A stretch of 21,771 nt of DNA from Pseudomonadota bacterium (GTDB lineage Bacteria; Pseudomonadota; Gammaproteobacteria; Pseudomonadales; Pseudomonadaceae), in NCBI GenBank assembly GCA_023388335.1, contig JAEWGL010000264.1, positions 1-21,771 on the forward strand, read 5' to 3'. Positions 7,207 through 14,672 of the stretch are shown piece after piece (the first letter of the stretch is position 1; each line of letters starts with the position of its first letter). Position numbers and translations under genes: made by a program. The notes below the pieces were generated by a model that was not told the origin of the DNA, did no database searches, and was given only the letters and a program-made list of their open reading frames with translations.

Positions 7207-8078
7207 GGGCGCTGGCCCTCGATGATCGAGACGGTCGCGGTGCGTCCGGCGATCATGCGGAAATCCGCCGGCACTTCATCGAAGGCGATGCGCACCGGGA
7301 TACGCTGGGCCAGGCGTACCCAGCTGAAGGCCGGGTTGACGTTGGGCAGCAGGTTGGCGCCGCTGCTGCGGTCGCGGTCTTCAATGCCGGCAGCCAGGCT
7401 CTGCACATGGCCGCGCAGGCGGGTGTTGTCGCCCATCACGCGGATGTCGACGGCGTCGCCGACGCGGATGCCGCCCAGCTTGGTTTCCTCGAAGTAGCCA
7501 TCGACGTGATAGGAGGTGCTGTCGACTACCGACAACACGGGCCTGCCCGCGGTGACGAACTCGTGGGCACGCGGGGCGCGGTCGTTCAGGTACCCGTCGA
7601 CCGGGCTGCGGATCACCGAGCGGTCGAGGTTGAGCTGGGCGCTGTCGACGGCCACCTGGGCCTCGTTCATTGCCGAACGGGCGCGGGCCTCGCGGGACTG
7701 GCTTTCCTCGAGCTGCTCGGCCGCCACCAGGTTACCCAGCTTGCGGTTACGCCGGGCTTCACGTTGCGCCTGGGCCAGAGTTTCCTGGCGCTCGGCCAGG
7801 GTTGCCTGGGCCTGGCGCAAGGCCAGGGTGAAGCGGTCCTGGTCGATGGTGAAGAGCACGTCGCCGCGCTTGATCACCTGGTTGTCGCGAACCTCGACCT
7901 TCTGGATCAGGCCAGACACATCCGGGGCAATCTGGATCACGTCGGCACGGATGTGCCCGTCGCGGGTCCAGGGGGCGAACAGGTAGTACGCGACCATCTG
8001 CCAGACGAGCACGCTCGCAAGGGTCACCACCAACAGGGTCAGGACCACGCGGCCCAAGGTCAATAAAGGTTTTTTCAT
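7203..8078 (-). CDS. HlyD-type membrane fusion protein (AaeA/EmrA-like)
   Basis: This 291-residue periplasmic adaptor has a single N-terminal membrane helix (about 10-32). The first half of a biotinyl-lipoyl domain follows (APDVSGLIQKVEVRDNQVIK), then an alpha-helical hairpin (about 85-150), then the second lipoyl half with RSPVDGYLNDRAP, and finally beta-barrel domains. It joins the inner-membrane FUSC permease to the outer-membrane factor. Start and stop codons overlap those of both neighbours by 4 bases. AaeA of the E. coli aromatic-acid pump AaeXAB is the closest described analogue by operon layout (small DUF1656 protein, HlyD protein, FUSC protein). The substrate here is inferred, not shown. 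Confidence 0.92.
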   Translation of the reverse strand: MKKPLLTLGRVVLTLLVVTLASVLVWQMVAYYLFAPWTRDGHIRADVIQIAPDVSGLIQKVEVRDNQVIKRGDVLFTIDQDRFTLALRQAQATLAERQETLAQAQREARRNRKLGNLVAAEQLEESQSREARARSAMNEAQVAVDSAQLNLDRSVIRSPVDGYLNDRAPRAHEFVTAGRPVLSVVDSTSYHVDGYFEETKLGGIRVGDAVDIRVMGDNTRLRGHVQSLAAGIEDRDRSSGANLLPNVNPAFSWVRLAQRIPVRIAFDEVPADFRMIAGRTATVSIIEGQRP

Positions 8079-8287
8079 GGCAGCATCAGGCTTCGGCAGA
8101 AATGATCCACTGCGCCGAGGAGCACAGCGTAGAGAGCAACGTTGAACAACGCCCGGTGCCAGACCAGGCGGTAGAAATGCAGGCGGATGAGTACCGCATG
8201 CACCCCCAGAAACAGCAGGTAGGTGAAGATCATCATCACCAGCAGCGTGGGCAGGAATACCCCGCTGATATCCAGATCACCGATCAT
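8075..8287 (-). CDS. DUF1656 (AaeX-like) small membrane protein
   Basis: This 70-residue protein has two hydrophobic segments (about 10-30 and 45-62). Its start, MIGDLDISGVFLPTLL, is typical of DUF1656, the family of E. coli AaeX. It sits between the FUSC permease and the HlyD adaptor with 4-base overlaps at both ends, the standard location for this family. Its molecular role is not established. It is thought to be an accessory inner-membrane component of the pump. Confidence 0.9.
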   Translation of the reverse strand: MIGDLDISGVFLPTLLVMMIFTYLLFLGVHAVLIRLHFYRLVWHRALFNVALYAVLLGAVDHFCRSLMLP

Positions 8288-10374
8288 AGGGGCGCTCCAT
8301 CGATGCCGTGGGGCAGTTGCGGGGTCGCCTCGGCGGGTTCGAGCACCACTTCGACCCCTGGCAGCAGCGCCAGGCGCAGGCCGCTCAGGGCATGCAGCAG
8401 GTGCACCCGGGCTTCGCCCCGGTCACTCATGTCGCCAATCACCAGAGCCTGGCGGGCGCGCTCCATGTTGCGCAGCAAGCCGGGCGGCGCGTGCAACCGC
8501 TCACCGGCACGCAGGCAGGCGGCGTAGTGCTCGCCGACTTCCGCGACCACCGTCTGCAGCCGCTCGCGCACCGGCTGGCCAACCCGCGGGGTGTAGGCCA
8601 GCAGGTCGAGCAGGTTCAGGCCCACGCGCAGGTCGCGCAGCGCCACGCCGCTGTCCTGCCCGGTCATGGCCAGGCGCGGCACGTGCTGCATCAGTCGGTC
8701 GAGCATCTGCACGCCGACCTGACGGTGCTCGGCCAGGGTGGCCGGCTGGGTCATCTCGACGATGTCGCGCCAGCTGAAGCGCGTCAGGCGTTTGGCTGCC
8801 AGCTCCACGCCGAAGGGGCGCAGCAGCAAGGTCCAGATAAAGGCGAAGAGCAACCCCACGGGACCGGCCAGGTTGGCGTTGATGAAGGTCAGAAAGTCAG
8901 CGTCGTAGGCGCCCTGGATGCTGATGAAGGTCGCGGTGTTGACGATGGTCAGCAAGGTGCCCAGATAGAAGCGCGGCTGCACGGTCAGGGTGCCGACGCA
9001 GATGAAGGGCACGGCGAAGGCCAGCACCAGCATGGGGAAGTCATGCAGGTTGGGCAGCACCAGGAACAGGTAGAGGCTGGAGAACACCACCGAGAGCATC
9101 GTCCAGAAGAAGAACCGGTAGATCTGCGGGGCCGGGTCGTCCATGGCGGCGAAGAAACTGCAGGCCACCGCGGCGAGGATCACCGCGCTACCGCCGTCGT
9201 TCCAGCCCAGGAGGATCCACAGGCCGCTGGCGACGATGATCGCGGTAACCGTGGAGAACACCGAATAGAGCATCAGGCCACGGTCGAAGAAGGGGGTCAG
9301 CCGGCCCAGGCGCCAGTGACGGTAGACGGCGCGCCAAGGGCTGGCATCCTCGGTACGCAGGGCGTGCTGCAAGGAGCAGCAGTCTTGCCAGAGGTCGATC
9401 CATTCGGCCAGGCGGTAGAGGGCGTTGGACAGCAGCAACTCGGCGCGTTCATCCAGCGCGGCGGCGCTGGGCTGCTGGCGATCGAGCTGCTCGCGCAGCG
9501 TCGTCCAGCGGGCAATCGAGGCGTCTTCGGCGCTGGCCTGCAGCCACTGGCGGGCCTGCCCGAGTAGCGGCTGCAGTTGGGCATATTGGGCCGGGGCGCG
9601 GCTCTGCAGGGCGAGCAAGGCATCGTCCAGGGCATCGACCACGGGCAGCAGATGGATCATTCGCCCGCGCAGCTCGCGCGCATTCTTGACGGTCTGTGGG
9701 CCGGCGCCTTCATGGGCAAGCTGGCCGATCATCGCTTCCAGGGTGTTGAACGGGGTGACCATCGAGGCACGCAGGCCGCCGACCTTCTCTGCGGTGGCCT
9801 CGCGGGCCAGGTAGAGGTCGCTGTAACGGATGGCTTCGTTGAACCAGTTGCCAGCGGCGCCAACCACCACGGGTGCCAGGCGGCGCGGCCAGAAGATCGC
9901 GCCCACGACCGCCGCGCAGACGATGCCCAGGCAGATCTCCTGCGCCCTGGACGAGGCGACATCGAACACCGCCAGGGGATTGTCGACCACCGCCAGGGCG
10001 ATCATCGGCAGGGTATAACCGGCCAGCATCAGCACGTAGTTGTTGGCGGTGCGCAGGTTCAGGGACAGGAACAGCAGGGTCCCGGTCCACAGGGCGATGG
10101 CGATGCTCAGCAGCAGCGGCGCCTGGACCAGCGGGGGTACCAGGAAGATCGCTCCGCCCGCCCCCAGCAAGGTACCCAGGGCACGGTAAAGCGCCTTGGA
10201 GCTGGTGGGGCCAACGAAGGGGCTGGAGACGATGTAGACCGTAGCCATGGCCCAGTATGGGCGCGGCAACTGCATGAGCAGGGCGATGTACAGGGCGATC
10301 ATCGACGCGGCAAAGGTACGCACGCCGTAGAACCAGTCGCGCGCTGGCGGCACGGAGCTGAAGAAGCCGTTCAT
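8284..10374 (-). CDS. FUSC-family inner-membrane efflux permease (AaeB-like)
   Basis: This 696-residue permease has two membrane bundles. The first spans residues about 20-165 and includes RPYWAMATVYIVSSPFVGPT, a hallmark of FUSC proteins. The second spans about 370-520. Each bundle is followed by a soluble cytoplasmic helical domain. This duplicated layout is the AaeB/FUSC family plan, in which the protein exports small aromatic acids or similar toxic compounds. It would be the energised inner-membrane part of the pump encoded with the downstream DUF1656, HlyD and outer-membrane genes. Its start overlaps the marR stop by 4 bases and its stop overlaps the DUF1656 start by 4, so all are made from one transcript. 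Substrate identity is unknown. Confidence 0.92.
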   Translation of the reverse strand: MNGFFSSVPPARDWFYGVRTFAASMIALYIALLMQLPRPYWAMATVYIVSSPFVGPTSSKALYRALGTLLGAGGAIFLVPPLVQAPLLLSIAIALWTGTLLFLSLNLRTANNYVLMLAGYTLPMIALAVVDNPLAVFDVASSRAQEICLGIVCAAVVGAIFWPRRLAPVVVGAAGNWFNEAIRYSDLYLAREATAEKVGGLRASMVTPFNTLEAMIGQLAHEGAGPQTVKNARELRGRMIHLLPVVDALDDALLALQSRAPAQYAQLQPLLGQARQWLQASAEDASIARWTTLREQLDRQQPSAAALDERAELLLSNALYRLAEWIDLWQDCCSLQHALRTEDASPWRAVYRHWRLGRLTPFFDRGLMLYSVFSTVTAIIVASGLWILLGWNDGGSAVILAAVACSFFAAMDDPAPQIYRFFFWTMLSVVFSSLYLFLVLPNLHDFPMLVLAFAVPFICVGTLTVQPRFYLGTLLTIVNTATFISIQGAYDADFLTFINANLAGPVGLLFAFIWTLLLRPFGVELAAKRLTRFSWRDIVEMTQPATLAEHRQVGVQMLDRLMQHVPRLAMTGQDSGVALRDLRVGLNLLDLLAYTPRVGQPVRERLQTVVAEVGEHYAACLRAGERLHAPPGLLRNMERARQALVIGDMSDRGEARVHLLHALSGLRLALLPGVEVVLEPAEATPQLPHGIDGAPL

Positions 10375-10823
10375 GCGCTGCCCTCAGGCGCGCGCTGGGA
10401 GGCCTGCGCGAAGGCGTGGATTACCCGCAGGGTCGCCTCCAGGTCCGCCGGGGCGATGCCCTCCAGCACCTCATGACGCAGGCGCACCAGTTCGCCTTCG
10501 ATCGACTCGGCCAGAGCGCGACCCTCGGCGGTAAGGCTCAGGGCCTTGGCACGGCGGTCGAGCGGATCTTCGCTACGACAGACGAAACCGGCTTTGCACA
10601 GCTGGTCGAGTAGCCGCACCAGCGACGGGCTTTCAAGGCCAGCGGCCTGGGCCACCGCGACCTGATGGACGCCATCGCCCAGCCGCGCGATCATCAGCAA
10701 CGGCACCGCGCAGGCCTCGGAGACGCCGTAGCGGGTCAGGGTCGCCTGGCAGATCCGCCGCCAATGGCGGCCAGCGGTGACGATGCCGGTGCTGATGTTC
10801 AGTTGCAATGCATCAAGCGTCAT
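10371..10823 (-). CDS. MarR-family regulator of the efflux operon
   Basis: This 150-residue MarR protein has a winged helix at about 53-100 (VAVAQAAGLESPSLVRLLDQ as the helix-turn-helix) and the wing motif DPLDRRAKAL (residues 86-95) that contacts DNA. Flanking helices form the dimer and ligand-binding regions. It is the first gene of the operon and overlaps the permease gene by 4 bases, so it almost certainly regulates its own operon. MarR proteins usually repress and release DNA on binding phenolic or other small ligands, which fits an aromatic-compound pump. A palindrome 21-34 bases upstream of the start is the likely operator. In E. coli the analogous aae operon uses a LysR regulator instead. 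Confidence 0.93.
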   Translation of the reverse strand: MTLDALQLNISTGIVTAGRHWRRICQATLTRYGVSEACAVPLLMIARLGDGVHQVAVAQAAGLESPSLVRLLDQLCKAGFVCRSEDPLDRRAKALSLTAEGRALAESIEGELVRLRHEVLEGIAPADLEATLRVIHAFAQASQRAPEGSA

Positions 10824-10843
10824 GGGGGAACCGGGTTAATTCA

Positions 10844-10857
10844 TAGTTTGCTAACTA
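10844..10857. promoter_or_regulatory. Candidate MarR operator
   Basis: TAGTT-TGCT-AACTA is an inverted repeat with 5-bp arms located 21-34 bases upstream of the marR start codon. It resembles SlyA/MarR sites in size and AT-rich arms. It lies at the expected transcription start of the promoter just upstream, so binding would block marR and the whole pump operon. Confidence 0.6.
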
Positions 10858-10860
10858 ACA

Positions 10861-10891
10861 ATATTACTGCCTCCCCCACCCCTCTCGTCAA
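10861..10891 (-). promoter_or_regulatory. Candidate promoter of the marR-efflux operon
   Basis: Reading the - strand, TTGACG (10886-10891) serves as a -35 box and TAATAT (10861-10866) as a -10 box. The spacer is 19 bases, or 18 if the -10 is read as GTAATA. Initiation would fall inside the palindrome at 10844-10857, consistent with autorepression. Confidence 0.5.
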
Positions 10892-10942
10892 CTGCTGGCG
10901 ACGGGTGCCCTGCTCAATGTGAATGGCAGGGGCTTCGCTCCT

Positions 10943-10960
10943 GTTCGCGGGTGAACCCGG
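10943..10960 (+). repeat. REP-like hairpin 1
   Basis: TTCGCGGGTGAACCCGG contains the stem CGGGT/ACCCG with the 2-base loop GA. It matches the TTCGCGGG core seen in repetitive extragenic palindromes of putida-group Pseudomonas. Confidence 0.6.
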
Positions 10961-11117
10961 CCTCATGCACCAAACGCTAACTCATTGATTTAGCTGAACC
11001 TGTAGGGGCGGCCTTGTGCCGGGACGCCGGACCGCGCGATCGGGCGCGCAGCGGCCGCAACCCTGCAACCGCGCTGTATCAGACAAGGCACCGCGGTGTA
11101 TGGCACCGGCTTGGCCA

Positions 11118-11142
11118 GTGTTCGCGGGCAAGCCTGCTCACA
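11118..11142 (+). repeat. REP-like hairpin 2
   Basis: TTCGCGGGCAAGCCTGCTC (from 11121) is a near-consensus Pseudomonas REP core with the stem GCGGGC/GCCTGC, including one G-T pair. It has the same orientation as the copy at 10943. Confidence 0.65.
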
Positions 11143-11194
11143 CAAGGCCCACCCTTGCATACCGCTGAGAGTGTGATCGACTCAGCCCCCTAAT

Positions 11195-11220
11195 GGAGCG
11201 GGTTTACCCGCGAAGAAGCC
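11195..11220 (-). repeat. REP-like hairpin 3, inverted
   Basis: GGAGCGGGTTTACCCGCGAA is the same REP core in the opposite orientation to the copy 53 bases upstream. Two inverted copies this close form a REP doublet, the arrangement recognised by REP-associated tyrosine transposases (RAYTs). Confidence 0.65.
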
Positions 11221-11352
11221 AACCCCGATGTCACCTGTTGTTCTGCGGGTTGAAGGCCACTACCTGTAATATCCAGGTCAGTAGGGATTGGGGAGTGGGT
11301 TTACCGGGACGCCAGTCCGCCGCAAAGAGGGCCAGGCTGGGCATACCGAAAT

Positions 11353-12165
11353 TCAGGGCTGGACCTGGTCTTCCAGCTTCATGGTCAGGGCCAGGGTGCT
11401 GCCCATCTGGATGGCTTGCTCGCGCCAGTACAGGTAATGCAAGGCATCATTGGCGCGGAAATGCACGGCCAGCTCTTCTGCCGCCTGTATCACGCCAGCA
11501 ACTGCGGCCAACTCCAGCCAGTACAGGGCTGCCTTGGTATCCCTCTCCACGTGCAGCCCGTGCAACAGCCGGTGGCCGACCTCAAAACGGCAACGGGCTT
11601 CGCCGCGCTGGGCACCGCGCAGAAACCACTGGTACGCCTGCGCGAGATCGACCTGCCAGCCGTCGCCAGGATCGACCACCTCCTCCTCGAACAAGTCGCC
11701 CAAGGCGGCAGCCGCATGCGCCATGCCGCGCTCAAAGGCTTGCCGGTAGTATTCGGCCGCATTGCTGTACGAGATTTCTATGCCTTTGCCAAAATAATGC
11801 TGCTGCCCGAGGTTGAACCAAGCGGCCGCGCTACCTTGATGCGCGGCCATGCGCAACAGGTGGCTCGCCAGCAAGGGGTCGGCTCGCCAGTACTTGCCGT
11901 TGAGCCAGATCCAGCCCAGGTCATTGAGGGCAGCCACATTGCCAGCAAGGGCCTGGCGCCGCAGGTCGGCATAGACCATCTGCAGGTCGGCCGCTTCGTC
12001 CAGCTGCTCGACCAGGCTGAAACGCTCGCCCAGCACCGCCCGGTGACTGGGCAAGCCGACACCGGCAAACAGCCGCTGCCGCTGCCGTGGTCGCGCGTGC
12101 ACCGGCACGATCCGCTCGGGTAAAAGGCGCTCAAGCAGCGAAAAGATATTGCTGGCAGCAGACAT
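11353..12165 (-). CDS. Sel1-repeat (SLR) protein
   Basis: This 270-residue protein contains about four Sel1-like repeats between residues 74 and 226 (for example GNVAALNDLGWIWLNGKYW, GSAAAWFNLGQQHYFGKGIE and AHAAAALGDLFEEE). Sel1 repeats are helix pairs that form a curved protein-binding solenoid. There is no signal peptide or membrane segment, so it is probably a cytoplasmic adaptor. The frame stays open far upstream, but the coding character begins near MSAASNIFSLLERLLPERI. I chose the ATG at 12165, which has GAGG about 8 bases before it. An ATG two codons earlier (12171) is possible. It is divergent from the regulator gene at 12373. Its biological role and partner are unknown. Confidence 0.8.
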   Translation of the reverse strand: MSAASNIFSLLERLLPERIVPVHARPRQRQRLFAGVGLPSHRAVLGERFSLVEQLDEAADLQMVYADLRRQALAGNVAALNDLGWIWLNGKYWRADPLLASHLLRMAAHQGSAAAWFNLGQQHYFGKGIEISYSNAAEYYRQAFERGMAHAAAALGDLFEEEVVDPGDGWQVDLAQAYQWFLRGAQRGEARCRFEVGHRLLHGLHVERDTKAALYWLELAAVAGVIQAAEELAVHFRANDALHYLYWREQAIQMGSTLALTMKLEDQVQP

Positions 12166-12372
12166 GTTCATCCTCATTGAACGGCTTGCAGCGCCGACGG
12201 CCGCTGTGATGAGGCGTGATTCTGCGCGATGCCACGACAAAACCCGTCGCGAACGATTCGATAGAAGGCAACCAATCGCTATTTCCTTGATCTGAGAAGG
12301 TGGATGGCTATTTGCCATGCTCCGCCAGTCCCGCCATGCTATTGCCGCAAGCCTAGACAAGGACGTTACCTT

Positions 12373-12975
12373 TTGCCTTCTGCTACGACCCGCGCCACCC
12401 TCAGCCGTCAGTGGGCGCTGCTGCGCCAGCTGCCAAGCCGTTCCCCGGGCATCACCAGTGCCGAACTGGTGTGGCGCTTGCGCGATGTGGGTTTTGGCAT
12501 CAGCAAACGCACCATCGAGCGCGATCTCAATGAGCTGTCGTTGATCTTCCCGCTCGAACGCAACGATAAGAGCATTCCATTCGGCTGGCACTGGGCCGCC
12601 AATGCCCAAGGCGAGCTGCGCGGCAATTTCGATCTGCAGGGTTATTTACGTGATGACGCGCTGCAGCCAGCGCAAGGCGACGGCGTCCAATTGCTGGCCT
12701 GGATCAGTGATGCCCTGGCCCGCCAGTTGCGTGAAAGCCCCCTCACGCCGGACATGCAACTGACTGCCCTGGACCAGGGCCACCGCTTGTGCGCCAGTGT
12801 CAGCGATGGCACGGCGCTGCGGTGGTGGCTGCTCAGCCAAGGCGAACACCTGGTGGTGGAACAGCCACTGGCGTTGCGCGAAGAGATCGCCCGCACCTTG
12901 AGCAACGCCGCGGCCCAGTATCAGCTCAGCGCTGCATGCCCCAGCGGCGCACGGTCACCCGCTCCAGGGTGTTGA
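12373..12975 (+). CDS. HTH regulator with WYL-like C-terminal region
   Basis: This protein of about 200 residues has an N-terminal DeoR/HTH_11-like helix-turn-helix (residues 10-55: LLRQLPSRSPGITSAELVWR, then SKRTIERDLNELSLIFPLER). Its C-terminus (about 105-185) reads like the end of a WYL-family regulator, with MQLTALDQG, LRWWLLSQGEHLVVEQPLAL and REEIARTL. The central WYL core is not evident and the protein is much shorter than the usual 300 or so residues. I favour the TTG start at 12373 (AAGGA about 9 bases upstream) because the 23 codons back to the ATG at 12304 have low third-position GC and an odd Cys/Pro-rich sequence. The 3' end overlaps the convergent permease gene by 50 bases. Target genes are unknown. 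Confidence 0.7.
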   Translation: MPSATTRATLSRQWALLRQLPSRSPGITSAELVWRLRDVGFGISKRTIERDLNELSLIFPLERNDKSIPFGWHWAANAQGELRGNFDLQGYLRDDALQPAQGDGVQLLAWISDALARQLRESPLTPDMQLTALDQGHRLCASVSDGTALRWWLLSQGEHLVVEQPLALREEIARTLSNAAAQYQLSAACPSGARSPAPGC

Positions 12976-13789
12976 ACACCAGGCTCTCCACCAGCAGGCC
13001 GATGAGGATCACCACCGCCAGGCCAGCGAAGACCTTGTCGGTGTAGAGCTCGTTGCGGTTCTGGAAGATGTACCAGCCAAGGCCGCCCTTGCCGCTGCTG
13101 GCGCCGAACACCAGCTCGGCGGCGATCAGCGTGCGCCAGGCGAAGGCCCAGCCGATCTTCAAGCCCGAGAGAATCGACGGCAGTGCCGCGGGCACCAGCA
13201 CATGCAGCACCAGGCGCAGCCCGCGCAGGCCATAGTTGCGCCCGGCCATGCGCAAGGTTTCCGAGACGCCTAGAAAACCCGCGTAGGTGTTCAGCGCCAA
13301 GGCCCAGAGCACCGAGTGCACCAGCACGAAGATCAGGCTGTTGTCGCCCAGGCCGAACCACAGCAGCGCCAGGGGTAGCAGGGCAATGGCCGGCAGCGGG
13401 TTGAACATTGAGGTGAGGGTGCCGAGCAGGTCGCGGCCGAACTGCGTCGAAACCGCCAGGCTGGTCAGACCGAAGGCCAGGACGATGCCCAGGACATAGC
13501 CTTTGAGCAATATCACCAGCGAGACACCGACCTTGGCCGGCAACTCGCCACTGATCAGCCCGTCCCATAGAGCGGCGGCGGTTTGCAGAAAACTGGGCAG
13601 CAACAGATCGTTGTCGGTATAGCGGGCAATGCCCTCCCACACCACGGCAAGCAGCAAGAGAATTACCCCCTTGCGCAGCCAGCTCTGCTGCCATAGGCGC
13701 TGGGCCAGCGGCAGCTGGCGTTCGAGCGGTACGCTGAGCAGCGGCTCCAGTTGCACCTCGTATTCCTGTCGTACAGGCGTGGTCGTCAT
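12926..13789 (-). CDS. ABC transporter permease (SsuC/TauC-like)
   Basis: This 287-residue inner-membrane permease has about six hydrophobic helices from residue 40 onward. The BPD_transp_1 EAA loop at about 182-212 (AGRNYGLRGLRLVLHVLVPA) docks the ATPase. The family is that of sulfonate, taurine and nitrate importers. The frame is open further upstream through the ATPase gene, but the ATG at 13789 has GGAG 8 bases before it and begins the natural N-terminus. It follows the ATPase gene by 14 bases. Its last 50 bases overlap the end of the convergent regulator gene. Confidence 0.9.
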   Translation of the reverse strand: MTTTPVRQEYEVQLEPLLSVPLERQLPLAQRLWQQSWLRKGVILLLLAVVWEGIARYTDNDLLLPSFLQTAAALWDGLISGELPAKVGVSLVILLKGYVLGIVLAFGLTSLAVSTQFGRDLLGTLTSMFNPLPAIALLPLALLWFGLGDNSLIFVLVHSVLWALALNTYAGFLGVSETLRMAGRNYGLRGLRLVLHVLVPAALPSILSGLKIGWAFAWRTLIAAELVFGASSGKGGLGWYIFQNRNELYTDKVFAGLAVVILIGLLVESLVFNTLERVTVRRWGMQR

Positions 13790-13803
13790 GGCTGAAGCTC
13801 CGG

Positions 13804-14667
13804 TCAGTAGGCAATGCGGATGTCGCTGAAATCCAGTACCGGCGCTTCTACAGGCGCCGGCCCCTCGTTGAACAGCAGGCGATGGATGCGCTGGGCACTG
13901 GCCTGGAAATCGCTGGCGCCAAGGCTGCCAAGGTCGTACTGGTGGCTGTGCACCTCGGCGCGTACCCGACCAGGATGAGGAGAGAGCAAAAGGATACGAT
14001 TGCCCACCACCAGCGCCTCCTCGATGGAGTGGGTAACGAACAGCAGGGTGAAGCGCACTTCTTCCCAGAGCAGCAGCAGCTCTTCCTGCATCTTGCGCCG
14101 GGTCAGCGCGTCGAGGGCGGCGAAGGGCTCGTCCATCAGCAGGATCTTGGGCTGGGTCGCCAGGGCCCGGGCAATCGCCACCCGTGCCTTCATGCCGCCC
14201 GACAATGTGTGCGGGTAGGCATCGGCGAAGGCCGCCAGGCCGACCTTGTCCAGATAGTGCAAGGCCCGCTCCTCGGCCTCGGCGCGCTTGAGCGCGCCGG
14301 ACACCAGCAGGGGAAACATGACGTTCTGCTTGACGGTCTTCCAAGGCGGCAGCTGGTCGAACTCCTGGAACACGACGATGCGGTCGGGGCCGGGCCCCTT
14401 GACCTGCTGGCCCTGCAGAAGGATCTGCCCTTCACTGGGCTCGATGAAGCCGGCCACGGCCTTGAGCAGGGTCGACTTGCCGCAGCCGGAGGGGCCGAGC
14501 AGGACGAAGCGGTCGGCGCGATCGACTTCGAAGCTGACCTGGTGGGTGGCCCGCACTACGCGGTGCGCGGTGCGGTATTCGAGGCTAAGTTTGTCCACCT
14601 GCAGCAACGCTTGGGTATCGACACGGCTCAGGTTGCTGGCCGCGTGGCCTGGCAATGGGGCGGTCAT
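13804..14667 (-). CDS. ABC transporter ATP-binding protein (SsuB/TauB-like)
   Basis: This 287-residue ATPase has all motifs intact: Walker A GPSGCGKST (58-66), Q-loop Gln101, signature LSGGM (155-159), Walker B ILLMDE (175-180), D-loop and switch His213 (FVTHS). It is slightly longer than usual because of N- and C-terminal extensions of about 20 and 35 residues. It should energise import through the permease encoded 14 bases downstream. Its start lies 5 bases from the end of the binding-protein gene. It belongs to the aliphatic sulfonate/taurine/nitrate importer class. Confidence 0.92.
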   Translation of the reverse strand: MTAPLPGHAASNLSRVDTQALLQVDKLSLEYRTAHRVVRATHQVSFEVDRADRFVLLGPSGCGKSTLLKAVAGFIEPSEGQILLQGQQVKGPGPDRIVVFQEFDQLPPWKTVKQNVMFPLLVSGALKRAEAEERALHYLDKVGLAAFADAYPHTLSGGMKARVAIARALATQPKILLMDEPFAALDALTRRKMQEELLLLWEEVRFTLLFVTHSIEEALVVGNRILLLSPHPGRVRAEVHSHQYDLGSLGASDFQASAQRIHRLLFNEGPAPVEAPVLDFSDIRIAY

Positions 14668-14672
14668 TGGCT

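Larger units (their letters stand above)
10900..11352. other. Non-coding region with REP-like repeats
   Basis: About 450 bases between the marR promoter and the end of the Sel1 gene contain no convincing coding frame. Several short hairpin repeats of the Pseudomonas REP type occur, listed separately, along with a GC-rich GGGGCGGCC...GCGGCCGC inverted segment at about 11005-11056. I see no tRNA or obvious promoter. Confidence 0.6.

Noticed and set aside
8308..10476. Long + strand open frames (419 and 299 codons) opposite the FUSC permease
   Set aside because: They are antisense shadows of a GC-rich gene, rich in His/Gln/Gly, with no domain resemblance.
11193..11816. 207-codon + strand frame across the REP region and the end of the Sel1 gene
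   Set aside because: It reads through a repeat hairpin and then antisense to a real gene, with low-complexity Arg/Pro sequence.
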